A DNA stretch of 64,000 nt from Pseudeuparius sepicola (Eukaryota > Arthropoda > Insecta > Coleoptera > Anthribidae): assembly GCA_963920635.1 (NCBI GenBank), contig OY987302.1, positions 31,905,278 through 31,969,277 on the forward strand, given 5' to 3'. Both the position numbers and the translations under genes were made by a program. Positions 1 through 9,666 of the stretch are shown piece by piece. The notes under the pieces are model-generated. The model had not been told where the DNA came from, searched no databases, and worked only from the letters and a program-made list of their open reading frames with translations. Positions within the stretch are counted from its first letter, which is position 1. The number at the start of each line of letters is the position of its first letter.

Positions 1-408
1 GCCACCGGTGTTTCGTCACATGCAAATCGCCGTTCGAGATGGAAGCATCTCGGCCTTTCGACGCATTGCGCGCCACTTCGTTTGTTGAAATCTGGCCGCC
101 GCGCCGCCGTCAACTTGCCCGGAGATGCCTCGCTAAGTGGGGCGTCGCATACTCGCCGTCGTGGTGTATGGCCGCCAGCTTTTGGCCAATTTCTAGGGAA
201 TCGTTTTTCATATTTTCGACGGATTTTCGTCCTTTTTGCAGGCGTTACACTGCTAAATTGATCCGTTTTGCTGGCAAAAAATATTTCTATCGCCATGACT
301 AAGTCACGACGCTTGACCTTATGCAATTCGCTGCTGTCGCAACTTCCAGACGATTCCCCAAATATCTTAACATCTCAAATGGGTCAAGGTTTCGGCTAGT
401 TTAAAATT

Positions 409-489
409 TATAAAAGTGGTGGGGGTAACGTCTTAAAAAGTGTATGGAAAAATATAAAAGTGGTGGGGGTAATGTCTTAAAAGTGTGTG
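409..489 (+). promoter_or_regulatory. Duplicated TATAAAAG motif upstream of GNAT ORF (copy A left)
   Basis: Two direct repeats of about 44 bp, each starting TATAAAAGTGGTGGGGGTAA, at 409 and 453. They lie 34-114 bp before the ATG at 523. A TATA-like box repeated directly ahead of the only arm ORF suggests a promoter. The same pair is found at 21,859-21,939 and, reversed, at about 13,211-13,290. Promoter function is inferred. Confidence 0.35.
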
Positions 490-522
490 ACCGATGATTT
501 TTCATTCAAACGTCTGTGCAAC

Positions 523-1011
523 ATGGAGGAGATCAGATTCTTTTTTGGTCGACAAGCAGTAAACAAAATAAGACAAGAAGTCGGGAGAGATGGTATTGCA
601 AGAAATATGTTCGATCAGTGGTGCCTACATAAAAAAATATCGTGCTATATATTATACGTTGATGCTAAACCGGTTTCATTTGTCCTAATGTCAAAAATGG
701 ATTTCGACCCTTTAAACAAACACTCCAACCCGAAAAATCTCAATTTTGTTTTTACCCATGAAGAATGTCGTCGAAGAGGATATGCGTCAAAACTAGTGAA
801 TCATATTAAGAAAATTAATCAATTTACGGCTTTCTGTTCTAATACCAATTCAGAAAAACTTTTTGAAAAATGTTCATGTTTTACTTACGGAGAAATAAAT
901 TATAACACCATTTATAAGATACCCTTAATAAAATGTTTGTGTCAATTTTTCTTTTTTTTTTTCACAAAACACCTCAAAATCGGGTCCATTGCCGAAATCC
1001 TCCAACATTGA
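523..1011 (+). CDS. GNAT-like N-acetyltransferase ORF, left arm of copy A
   Basis: An ORF of about 160 codons from the ATG at 523; the open frame extends 12 codons upstream without an ATG. The strand LNFVF followed by the turn RRRGYA fits the GNAT acetyl-CoA pyrophosphate-binding motif (R/QxxGxG/A). A downstream segment with SNTNSEKLFEK resembles the usual GNAT end. The family predicts acetyl transfer from acetyl-CoA, but the substrate cannot be told. The tail after the core runs into a T-rich tract and looks non-native. Two TATAAAAG repeats lie just upstream (409-489). It sits in an arm of the palindrome, so the element carries two facing copies. It is not a standard Polinton gene, and a captured host or viral gene is the simplest explanation. 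Confidence 0.55.
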   Translation: MEEIRFFFGRQAVNKIRQEVGRDGIARNMFDQWCLHKKISCYILYVDAKPVSFVLMSKMDFDPLNKHSNPKNLNFVFTHEECRRRGYASKLVNHIKKINQFTAFCSNTNSEKLFEKCSCFTYGEINYNTIYKIPLIKCLCQFFFFFFTKHLKIGSIAEILQH

Positions 1012-1396
1012 TGATACAGCAAGAAATTAGACGGCACCCTGATGTACGCCTCTGAAATCCGGGTGTCATCATACATCTGTGCTCCCACGATCCAGGTACG
1101 AGCGCGGCTGAGATATTTTGCATCGGAACCCTAGACGCGGCGGCGCTCCGTGGCGCCCGGCGTTTGCTGTGCAAGTCTCGATAAAAAATTTTCGAGCGTC
1201 GCCGAGAAATTGAAGAACCACGTCGCATTTAACTGACAATCATCATGCGTTCGTTTCCTACTTCGAGGTAGAATGCAGGACGCAATAAAAAAAAATCGAA
1301 AATGTTTCACACCTTCAACAAAAATTTTTAATCGCAAATTAGACGTACAGTTTCATATGGATATTAGTTATAAATAGGTTGAATTGTTCTTTTATA
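1012..1396. other. Arm segment with CG-rich block, no gene
   Basis: Arm sequence between the GNAT ORF and the mariner insertion. It has a GC-rich stretch (about 1,125-1,235) and a motif GAGGTAGAATGCAGG at 1,264 that recurs at 5,030, about 60 bp after the mariner. I see no coding potential. It is present in all four arms. Confidence 0.5.
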
Positions 1397-1967
1397 CAGG
1401 GTTAACTATCACTTAGTACAAAAATTTTTATGGCAGATAAAGAAAAATTAGACTTGCTAAAATAAATTTTCAAAAATTTTCTAACATTTGTCTTAAGCCT
1501 AAAAAAATTTTTTTTCAAATTGTATTAAACCCCTCAAAAAACGCCGCCTATGGACGCCCGCGCGACATGTCTAAAAATTTCGCATATGTCAATAGCGCGG
1601 CGTTGCCACGTCTATCAATTTATCCGAGGATTCACCACAAAATTTCGATTTCCTTGTAAAAACGATTACTTTCTGAGGAACATGTAGAATGCCTATGAAA
1701 CACCTACCTTACTGACATTTCCAGGATTGTTTGCACCATTTTCTGTTTTCTTGCTTTTTTACATTAAAAGTCACACAACACAACATTCACATTTTTTAAA
1801 TCTGTTGGGGATCTCTTGGTTTCCCTCTGCTATTCCTTTTGTTTGAAGCGAGGTACTCAGCCTGACGACCACGACGAGGTAGATCCCCTCCGCCAGGAAA
1901 ACCCCGAAGGGTAACCGAAAAATCACAACTGCACTAGCACACATTGCACAAATGCACATGCAAAGCA

Positions 1968-3285
1968 CTACAGTAGCTGTTCAAAGAGGCCGCCGTTAAC
2001 TTCGATGCACAAATTCACTCGGTTAACTAAAGAAGTCCGGATACGTGCAAAAAGTCCATGATTATTCCGGATTTGAACAGCTGCACCTTCAATTCGTTCA
2101 CGTAACTGCTGCTCGTTGTCGATTTCCTGCTCGTACACAATCGCCTTCATGAATCCCCAAATACAAAAATCCATTGGATTCAAGTCTGGTGATCGCGGCG
2201 GCCATGCAATGGGCCCTCCTCTTCCGATCCAACGGTTGGGGCATTGGTCGTCTAAAAGTGCACGAACAGGTCTCGCAAAATGGGCTGGTGCACCATCGTG
2301 CATAAACCACATGTCATGCAGTACTTGTAGTGGCAAATTATCAAACAAAACATTTGTCAGAAAATACAAGTATCGTTCAGCGTTTAAATTTTCCGGTAGA
2401 ATGTATGGTCCAATTAATCGATCTCCATAAACTCCAGCCCAAACATTGATGGAAAACCGACGTTGGAAATTAAACCGCCGAACAGCATGTGGGTTCTCAT
2501 CGGACCAAATATGGCTGTTGTGTCTAAAAAAAAAACAAAAATTTAGAAATATTCACAATTTTGGCGAAGGCGTTAGGATTGACATAGCCAATTTTATAAT
2601 AAATAAAAAAGATAATATGGAGGAGAGAAAGCTATAAGTAAGTAAAAATTTACATACGTGTTTAAAACCCCAGCACGTGTGAAGCAGCATTCGTCTGTCC
2701 AAAGAATGTTGAAAACAAAGTTTGGGTCTTGGGCGATTCGATCACGTAGCCAAGTGCAGTAGGTCATTCTCACCGGAAAATCATTTGCTTCTAATGCTTG
2801 GACCTTTTGTATGTGATAAGGGTGAAGGCCGTTTTCCCTTAGAATCCTCCATGCCTGTAAATAATTGTATTGTTACATTTTAAATTTTATGTAGGTATTA
2901 GGTGCAAGCAAAGACAATCCCATCACATGGGATAGTCTTTGGTAGAAGTCAGTTTTATTGGTTTTATTTTACTTGCCTTGTTCTGAGATATTCCCAATCT
3001 CCTTGCAATAGCTGTAGTGCTTATGGAAGGTTGCTCTTCCACCAAATCAAGCACTGACTCAACATCGTCCATGTTCATTTGCCCTCCAGGCCCACCCCTT
3101 CGAGCTTGCAAAACACCAGTGTTTCGCATACGTTGTACAATGTTCACGAAAGTACGTGGGTTAGGCATATTTGCCCTGTTAGGAAAACGAATACGGTATT
3201 CTGCTGCAGCTCGATGTGCACTTTCATCGCATCTCCCGTACATTATAACCATGTCCGTCAACTCGGCGTTCGAATACTCCGGCAT
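1968..3285 (-). CDS. Mariner-like transposase, apparently intact, three exons
   Basis: Exon 1 2,977-3,285, exon 2 2,658-2,854, exon 3 1,968-2,523, totalling 354 codons with the stop. Intron 1 has a GC donor (AAG|GCAAGT) and acceptor TTTACAG. Intron 2 is GT-AG with donor GTATGT. Exon 1 gives an N-terminal helix-turn-helix (DUF4817-like, with the start PEYSNAELTDM) and a second HTH (AIARRLGISQNK). Exon 2 carries the first catalytic Asp in LWTDE. Exon 3 carries the second in MHDGAPAH and the third in PPRSPDLNPMDF, 36 residues apart by my count. No stop or shift was seen across the spliced frame. The enzyme would cut and paste the TA-flanked element. The start was chosen as the first ATG before the HTH. 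Confidence 0.85.
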
Positions 3286-3392
3286 TTTCACAAAGACGCT
3301 GAACGATTTGCCGCGAAAATCAAGACCAAACTGGGAAATAACGCCATGTTACATTCGCAAATGCCCTCCGTCGGCTACTAGCCAAACTTGAA

Positions 3393-4375
3393 AAGGTTTG
3401 TTCCAACAGGGTCAATAACCGTGCTCAAGTACGTTCAGCGCATGCGCACTACCCCACTGGCTGTTCCAACTGAATTATGTACCTACCGACACGGGACGAT
3501 ACACGCACTGTTCCAGCCGATTTATGGATCATTTGTGTATCGTCCTTGTACGATAAAAACGGTGCCTGGTCTAAAGCAATAACCGCGTGTACTGACATGC
3601 GCAGTGTATGGTCGTGTGACAGAGATAAACATTAACATCATATTTTTGTTTTTACGTAGATAGGTTTAAATCGATGGCTGGGATCGTGTTTTTTATTTCT
3701 TGTTGGTTTTTGGCTTGTTGGGTAGGGCGGGGAATCGTTGAACAATAATTTTTTAGAGTGAAGAGTGAGGTTAGCCCACCGAACATTCGGTTAGCCACAT
3801 ATTAAACACGCAGGTTAGGTGCGGTCGCAAAACGTGATTTGGTCGATTTGATTCACAATCCGTTCCATCTGAAATTTTCTTTGGGATCGCACATGAACGG
3901 TGCAAAACTAGCGCATGCGTTCTTTAAGGGTTATCATCTAGTTCATGTACAGTTCTGTGACGGTACGTAAATTCGAGTTGGAACAAATGATCCCAAAGAA
4001 AATTTCAGATGGAACGGAAAAATTGTTCAACGATTCCCCGCCCTACCCAACAAGCCAAAAACCAACAAGAAATAAAAAACACGATCCCAGCCATCGATTT
4101 AAACCTATCTACGTAAAAACAAAAATATGATGTTAATGTTTATCTCTGTCACACGACCATACACTGCGCATGTCAGTACACGCGGTTATTGCTTTAGACC
4201 AGGCACCGTTTTTATCGTACAAGGACGATACACAAATGATCCATAAATCGGCTGGAACAGTGCGTGTATCGTCCCGTGTCGGTAGGTACATAATTCAGTT
4301 GGAACAGCCAGTGGGGTAGTGCGCATGCGCTGAACGTACTTGAGCACGGTTATTGACCCTGTTGGAACAAACCTT
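3393..4375. repeat. Foldback (long inverted repeat) element inside the mariner
   Basis: The sequence starting AAGGTTTGTTCCAACAGGGT at 3,393 returns reversed at 4,375. Arms reach to about 3,890 and 3,988, with the left arm carrying about 105 bp extra (3,755-3,860). The short ORFs in the arms are mirror images of each other, as expected of a palindrome. No clear target duplication was found. It lies in the transposase 5' flank and would displace upstream promoter sequence. Confidence 0.75.
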
Positions 4376-4376
4376 G

Positions 4377-4976
4377 TATGTACAGTTAGTTGCCTAGCTA
4401 GGAAGTTATGAAATGACGAACGGGGCAACGCGGAGCAGTCGAAAAAACGTTTCATAGACTCGACCGGGCCGATACGTCGCTTAATTCATACCGCCGAGGC
4501 TTCAGAACAATAAATCCTTTATCTATGCTTCAGAAGAGGTTAGATGGTGGACAAGAATTCATCAGAGGAGCTCCGGGGGTATTAAGGGAGACGGCTTGTG
4601 GTGTCGCGGTAATGAGCTTTCCGCGAGAGTAGGAACCGGTCCGGATACGAGCTAAGGTAAGGGGAATCTAATAGCGCTGCATCTGTACAGATTCAAATCG
4701 ATTGTTATTTATGTATTTTTTAAATTTGTTTGAGTAAAAAGGTATTTTCACCGTTCCTAAATCAACGGCAACACCGCGGAAAATCACTTCAGCTGTCAGT
4801 ACCTTCAGAAGCCAAATTGGATGACGTCATTAAAGGCGGGGATTTACAGGGAAAATAGGGGTCTTTACCCGTTTTTTTAAAGATCGTAAAAAAAATCTAA
4901 AAATATTTTTCTATGTTTTCTTAAGCCACCCTGCGCACGTGGTAAAAATTTTTGTACTAAGTCATAGTTAACCCTG
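4377..4976. other. Mariner 5' flank and right TIR, no other gene seen
   Basis: Sequence between the foldback and the right TIR (about 4,942-4,976). I see no coding region. It would hold the transposase promoter. Confidence 0.4.
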
Positions 4977-5353
4977 TATATATTTTTTAAATTGTAACAA
5001 AACTATATGCATTCGTTTTCCCACCACCTTTGAGGTAGAATGCAGGGCGCAGGAGGATTAGTGTTTGATCAAACATATTAGAGAGATACAAAGAATAGTG
5101 TAATTTAAAAAATATGGAATATTACCTTATAAGCTTATATTATGAAAGTATGGAATCACAAACAACCGTTTCGAGCTGCAGGGAGAGTCGCAAACTTGAT
5201 AATATAAAATTCATTTTTTCATACAAATCCTAAACAATATAGACTAGAAAAGATTAGAGTAAAAACTAGATAATTCAAGTTAGGGCCTTCCTACTTTCGC
5301 CACTGGGGTTGAAACCCAATCTTGAGAGAAACAAAACCATATGAAGGGTACAC

Positions 5354-5552
5354 GGGAAAAACAGGCCAAGTCAATTTTTGTTGAAATTGGGATTACAATG
5401 CCATCTTGTGGTAAATTGTGTGCTCTTTCAAACCAACGTAATAGTCGGGGGAAAAACAGGCTAGGTCACAATATACGTATTACTTTAAAATACCCATACA
5501 CGAGAAGAATAGGCTAAGTCAGCGCGGAACAGGGGAACAACAAGCTAAGTCA
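5354..5552 (+). repeat. Four iterated GGGAAAAACAGGC-AAGTCA motifs in arm
   Basis: About 21-bp motifs at 5,354, 5,447, 5,501 and 5,530, all in the same direction, with the core AACAGGCYARGTCA degenerating along the array. The set recurs in the other arms (about 11,725-11,925 reversed, 23,187-23,380 with the last copy shortened, 29,515-29,715 reversed). Repeated sites of this kind are often protein-binding sites; function here is unknown. Confidence 0.6.
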
Positions 5553-5839
5553 TAATAAAAATCGCATAAAATCGTCAGCTGGTTTGTTTAAGGTTAGCAG
5601 TTAATTATCGTGATCGTGTTTGCGCTGGCGTCTATGTACAATCATTACATCACAATAAAATCATTTTTCTCAAAAGTGAAGTTTGCGAAAATTTGTCTAA
5701 CAATAATCAAGACCAAAACGAGCTATTTTTCATTAGATTTAAACAAAATTGCCAAATCCCACTGGTTAATAAACTTCACTATAAAATGTGCTATTTATTC
5801 ACGATTAGTAACATATTGTGGCGTCGGGTAGATGAATCG

Positions 5840-5985
5840 AGATTAAAATGGTGGAAGAAGATAACAGAAAGCTGACTCCTATACAAAAGTATGCAATACC
5901 TATCATAATGACAGGTCAAGACTTGGTGGGGTGTGTTCAAAACAGGCTCTGGAAAAACGGCGGCCTTTTTACTACCCCATCATCC
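5840..5985 (+). pseudogene. DEAD-box RNA helicase exon fragment (Vasa/DDX3-like), left arm of copy A
   Basis: From 5,871 the frame reads LTPIQKYAIPII, the helicase Q motif, followed by TGQDLVGC. One extra A at about 5,940 shifts the frame, and the next frame then gives QTGSGKTAAFLLP, the Walker A motif I. This order and spacing match Vasa/PL10 (DDX3) proteins. Upstream the exon is decayed by further indels. It has no start, no helicase domain 2 and no DEAD box, so it is a captured gene piece, not a functional enzyme. All four arms carry it with the same shift. Confidence 0.75.
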
Positions 5986-6178
5986 ACTAGACCGTTTCTG
6001 ACCAAACACCGCTCTTAAAAACTGAGAAATTTCTGTGTGAAATATCTCTGAAACGTTGTTTTTCATACAACACCGTACAATATATTGGAGAGGAAACAAA
6101 ATTAATATCATAAAATGTACTATTTAGGGATTGGAAAAGAAACAGAACCAAGCCGTAGAAAAATATTTAATTATGGCA

Positions 6179-6470
6179 GCGTAGGTAATAGAAGATTTTA
6201 ACGATAAATACCATAGAGATTTCCTTCCAAATTTCGCAGGATTTCCTCTAGAGAAAATATTTAAGCGATAGATATTATTAAAATAATAGTATGATAGCGT
6301 AGGTAATAGAGGATTTTAACTATGAATACCACAGAGACTTCCTTCCAAATTTTCCGGGATTTCCTCCCTAGAGAAAGTATTTAAACATTATATTTTATTA
6401 AAATGGTAGCATGGTAGCGTAGGTAATAGAAGATTTTAACGATGGTTACCACAGACTTCCTTCCAAAAGT
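6179..6470 (+). repeat. Tandem repeat of 118-120 bp, about 2.5 units, in arm
   Basis: Units begin GCGTAGGTAATAGA at about 6,179, 6,297 and 6,417. Each has TTCCTTCCAAATTT and GATTTCCTC segments, and the third is partial. The array is conserved in the other arms at about 10,796-11,098 (reversed), 23,958-24,250 and 28,574-28,872 (reversed). No coding potential. Confidence 0.8.
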
Positions 6471-6654
6471 GGAACCGTTTATCAATGACTCCACCGTGAC
6501 TTTCTACCCCCTGCGATTTTCGCTACCTAAAGCAAGCACTCTAACAATTTTTCTAGAAAACACATAGCCTTAAAGTCTGCCTAATATCCTTACAGAGGTA
6601 TCTTTTAATTAAAAATATTATACTATTTTAGAAGAGTGCCTTTTGCTGTAGCTC

Positions 6655-7310
6655 ACGCGTTAAAATGTTATTAATGAAACTTGTTCAAGATGAAGAATTA
6701 GGTAGGTGTAAAAAAAATTTCAAAACCTTAGGCCCATTTTGACCCATTTTGACCTTCTAGCCGAGACGCCGCGATCAACGATTTTTAACCTGGATGCTGA
6801 ACCTCATTCGTACCCCAAAATGTAAATTTTCAACATACACCCCAAAAGTTCAGCTTTTACCTTGGAAATATTTTTCGACTAAAAGAAAACACCGATACGA
6901 AATTTGAGTGCGCCCGGATAAAAATATCGACTTTTTTGTTTGTTTATGAAAGAATATTATGTCGCCTACAGAAATGCAAGCTGTTTAAATAAGCGATCAA
7001 CAATGTATGCGGAGAAAGGTGCTTTTTTCGTGTCAATAAAATTCCTCGGACAATGCTGAAATAAGAACTGACTGTTTTTTAAGAATGCAATGTATGTATG
7101 CTCTAGAACGAAATGCACACCGAGCTACGGTGTAGAGGAGAAAGTAATGTAAGAAAGTTAGAAAAAATATACTTACCGATTTATATCTTTTTCATAGGAT
7201 TCACTTTAATATTTCAGTTCTGACACGTTAAAATATCATTAAGGAAACTTGTTCAAGATGAAGAATTAGGTAGGTGTAAAAAAATCAAAACCTTAGGCCC
7301 ATTTTGTTTT
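6655..7310 (+). repeat. Two direct repeats of about 85 bp within the arm
   Basis: The block GAAACTTGTTCAAGATGAAG...AACCTTAGGCCCATTTTG occurs at about 6,660-6,742 and again at about 7,228-7,310. It repeats in every arm (for example 9,963-10,040 and 10,533-10,612 reversed). The DNA between the units is non-coding. Confidence 0.7.
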
Positions 7311-7601
7311 TTTAAACTAATTTTTCACACCTAAAAAGTGACTTTTTTATAGGTTTTACGATAAAGCGGGATCTTATACTAACAGTATTTTGAACTAGCG
7401 ACACTTACTATAGTGTAGGATCCCACAACTGAGGGAAACACCGTGAGGGAAACACCATTTTGTAATTTTTTCTTTTAAAATCTTAGATTATACTGAGACT
7501 TAGTTTTAGCGAAAGCGTTATTCTCAACGATAGATTGAATTATTGTGTGAGACCCACCTTCTAGCGGTAATGTGAAAGCATTATTGTAAACCATGTAAAA
7601 T

Positions 7602-7861
7602 GACTGCTAGCCTTGTTTATGGAATCCTTAGTTAGTCAATGTGTGACAGAGTCATAAGGATACGAGAGCAATAGTGGGTACAAGCAACAGATGGTGCCAA
7701 AAATTAAAGTGGCCCAGTCATTGCCTACTAATTTTCTACTATTAAAATCTACCAAAAAACAGCTGGCCAACTTTATTTTTTGCAAAATCTGTCCCCTGTA
7801 TCTAATTATGTCAGTGTCAGACATTGGCTACCTAGAGTATCCATAAACAAGGCTGGTAGTC
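7602..7861. repeat. MITE-like inverted repeat inside left arm of copy A
   Basis: About 260 bp with imperfect TIRs of about 45 bp (GCCTTGTTTATGG outward, CCATAAACAAGGC at the other end). The same family is at 9,391-9,666, 25,386-25,645, 27,175-27,450 and, with clear sequence similarity, at 39,935-40,178 and in part at 36,802-36,960. No ORF of note. It lies close to the arm-loop junction. Confidence 0.7.
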
Positions 7862-7916
7862 TTTAAAAACGGGAAGCATAGTAAAAAATACGTAAATTCA
7901 AACAAAACACTTGATT

Positions 7917-8503
7917 ATGTTTGTAACTTGAAAAATAATTAATATAGAATACGTTCCTAAGCTGAATAAAGCTATGAAAAGTATGGTATCACTTGAAAAT
8001 TGGCAAGTTGCATTGACAAACGGAAAAACTACTACAAGTATTTGAATGCCCCTGCTCTGAAGTAATTTGAACCAATATTTAGTTACATTTGTTTTGAATA
8101 AACGTGTCTGTGTGTGTGTGGGTGGAAAAACGAGGGGAGAAAGCCATACATAATCGCCTCAGTGAGTCAATGAACAATGAGAAGAATTTCAGACCGGCAT
8201 AAAAAATTGCTGGGGAGACGCTAACTAAAAATAACCATATGTACAGACTGGCTCAAATAAGATAGAACTAAAGATTTTTTTTTCAGTAAAATATCTGAGT
8301 GATTTTTAAACTAATTTTTGTTCATTTTCGAAGTATAGTTTGAGAAAAAAAACTTTTTGAACGGATAATGTTGTTTATTAAGAATATGACTTATTTACAG
8401 GTTTACACAAATTTTTACTTTAAAAATGAGCTAAGAACTAAATTTACAGATTTTTTGGTAAATAGTAGCTTAGTCTAACACATGTCAAATAACGAAATAA
8501 CGA
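7917..8503. other. Loop sequence beyond polymerase C-terminus
   Basis: Non-coding loop DNA with a short TG repeat (about 8,107-8,122). It is present in copy B at 25,697-26,285 with few differences. No gene seen. Confidence 0.5.
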
Positions 8504-9333
8504 TTACATCAATTTTAATTTTTTATAGCCATAGGGTACAGAATCGTAGTCTTCCACACGACACCTTTTTCTAAAGTTAACGCGAAAGATTTTCTTTTCT
8601 TGTACGTAACTACTTCGTGTTCTTTTGTGCGTCTGATGTTTGTCCCTGTTATATACACGGCGGGTTTTCCCGCAAAATCATGTTCTCAGTTTGGTGAAGT
8701 TTACCAGCTTTGAAGAGTCATACGTGATCCTAATACCCTTCGCCTTGCACACTTCATGGTATTTATTAGTGGAGGGTGTGTTGGCGAGTTAGGCGTACAG
8801 TTTAGGCCCACCAGACGTAAATTCCGTAATATAAGTACCGGGGCCGAATTCCTCTAGTTCGTCGGTCATTTCACCCAAACTGCTTCCCGTGGTTATGTCA
8901 TTTTCGCCAGGTTTTGATACGTAGATAACGCTATCCGTATCGTAGTAAAGGACCCTCTCGCCCAGTTGCTCCAGGTAGCTGTACAGTTTGAGACGAGCTT
9001 GGGTTGTTGTGTAAGAAGCTATAGCTACATTTACGGTGGAAAGGGGGCTGAAGCTCTCTTCCTTAAATGACCAATTTACTATCAGCCTGGTTTCATTAAT
9101 AGCGGTCGCTGTATTGACATCTATCGCGGGATCCTGAAGCATGTTGAAAAATTCGTCAGGTTTGTTGATTATGCTCGTTTTTGTTTGGTTCTCTCTTTGT
9201 CCAAACTTGCCCCAAAAACTGTTAAGAATAAGCTTTGCCGAACATCTCAGTCCGGGGTTTTTGACATTTTTCGCAAACTCCAGCTGAATACCTTCGCTAC
9301 TTAGGAATGCTTCTATATGCTCCAACAAAGCGG
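8504..9333 (-). pseudogene. Protein-primed type B DNA polymerase, C-terminal fragment (copy A loop)
   Basis: Reading on the reverse strand, the fragment holds motif B (KLILNSFWGKFGQR) and motif C (YYDTDSVIY), with a long open stretch 8,789-9,328. A stop follows GGPKLYA. After shifts the C-terminal tail continues (KGIRITYDSSKLVNF, then DYDSVPYGYKK) to a stop at 8,504. The exonuclease domain and the palm part with motif A are missing: the gene is cut exactly where the palindrome arm begins. Related proteins replicate Polintons, bidnaviruses and adenoviruses from protein-primed ends. This remnant cannot be active. It is the only recognisable core gene of the element. Confidence 0.85.
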
Positions 9334-9390
9334 AAAAGGAAGCGTTTTGTTTGAATTTACGTATTTTTTACTATGCTTCCCGTTTTTAAA

Positions 9391-9666
9391 GACTAGCAGC
9401 CTTGTTTATGGATACTCTAGTTAGCCAATGTCTGACACTGACATAAGGACATGACAGAACTAAAGTAGATACAGGGGACAGATTTTGCAAAAAATAAAGT
9501 TGGCCAGCTGTTTTTTGGTAGATTTTAATAGTAGAAAATTAGTAGGCAATGACTGGGCCACTCTAATTTTCGGCACCATCTGTTGCTTGTATGCAATATT
9601 GCTCTCGTATCCTTATGACTGTCACACATTGGCTAACTAGGGATTCCATAAACAAGGCTAGCAGTC
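9391..9666. repeat. MITE-like inverted repeat, right arm of copy A
   Basis: Mirror counterpart of 7,602-7,861, with the GCCTTGTTTATGG end facing the loop. Confidence 0.7.

Larger units (their letters stand above)
1397..4976 (-). mobile_element. Mariner-like (IS630/Tc1/mariner) transposon inserted in copy A left arm
   Basis: Bounded by about 34-bp TIRs starting CAGGGTTAACTAT that differ at about one position, with a TA duplication. Copy B has the uninterrupted site at about 22,836-22,850, and the right arm of copy A has it at about 12,300, so this is a later insertion. It contains an apparently intact three-exon transposase gene on the reverse strand (1,968-3,285). A 983-bp foldback lies between the gene start and the right TIR. 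Confidence 0.9.

Noticed and set aside
39..302. Open frames in the outer arm (also 21,438-21,752, 13,438-13,724)
   Set aside because: They appear on both strands of the same GC-rich arm sequence, are mirror images between arms, and show no domain or arm-specific preservation.
3388..3582. Pair of open frames at 3,388-3,582 and 4,186-4,455
   Set aside because: Encoded by the two arms of a foldback on opposite strands, so the matching peptides follow from the palindrome and not from a gene family.
5354..5552. CRISPR-like array
   Set aside because: Only four degenerate motifs with irregular spacing in a eukaryotic transposon arm; no cas genes.
5610..5875. Open frames upstream of the helicase fragment in all arms
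   Set aside because: AT-rich, overlapping in two frames, no domain; likely decayed intron or flank of the captured gene.
7636..7824. Open frame within the arm MITE
   Set aside because: Lies across the MITE inverted repeat and has no similarity to a protein family.
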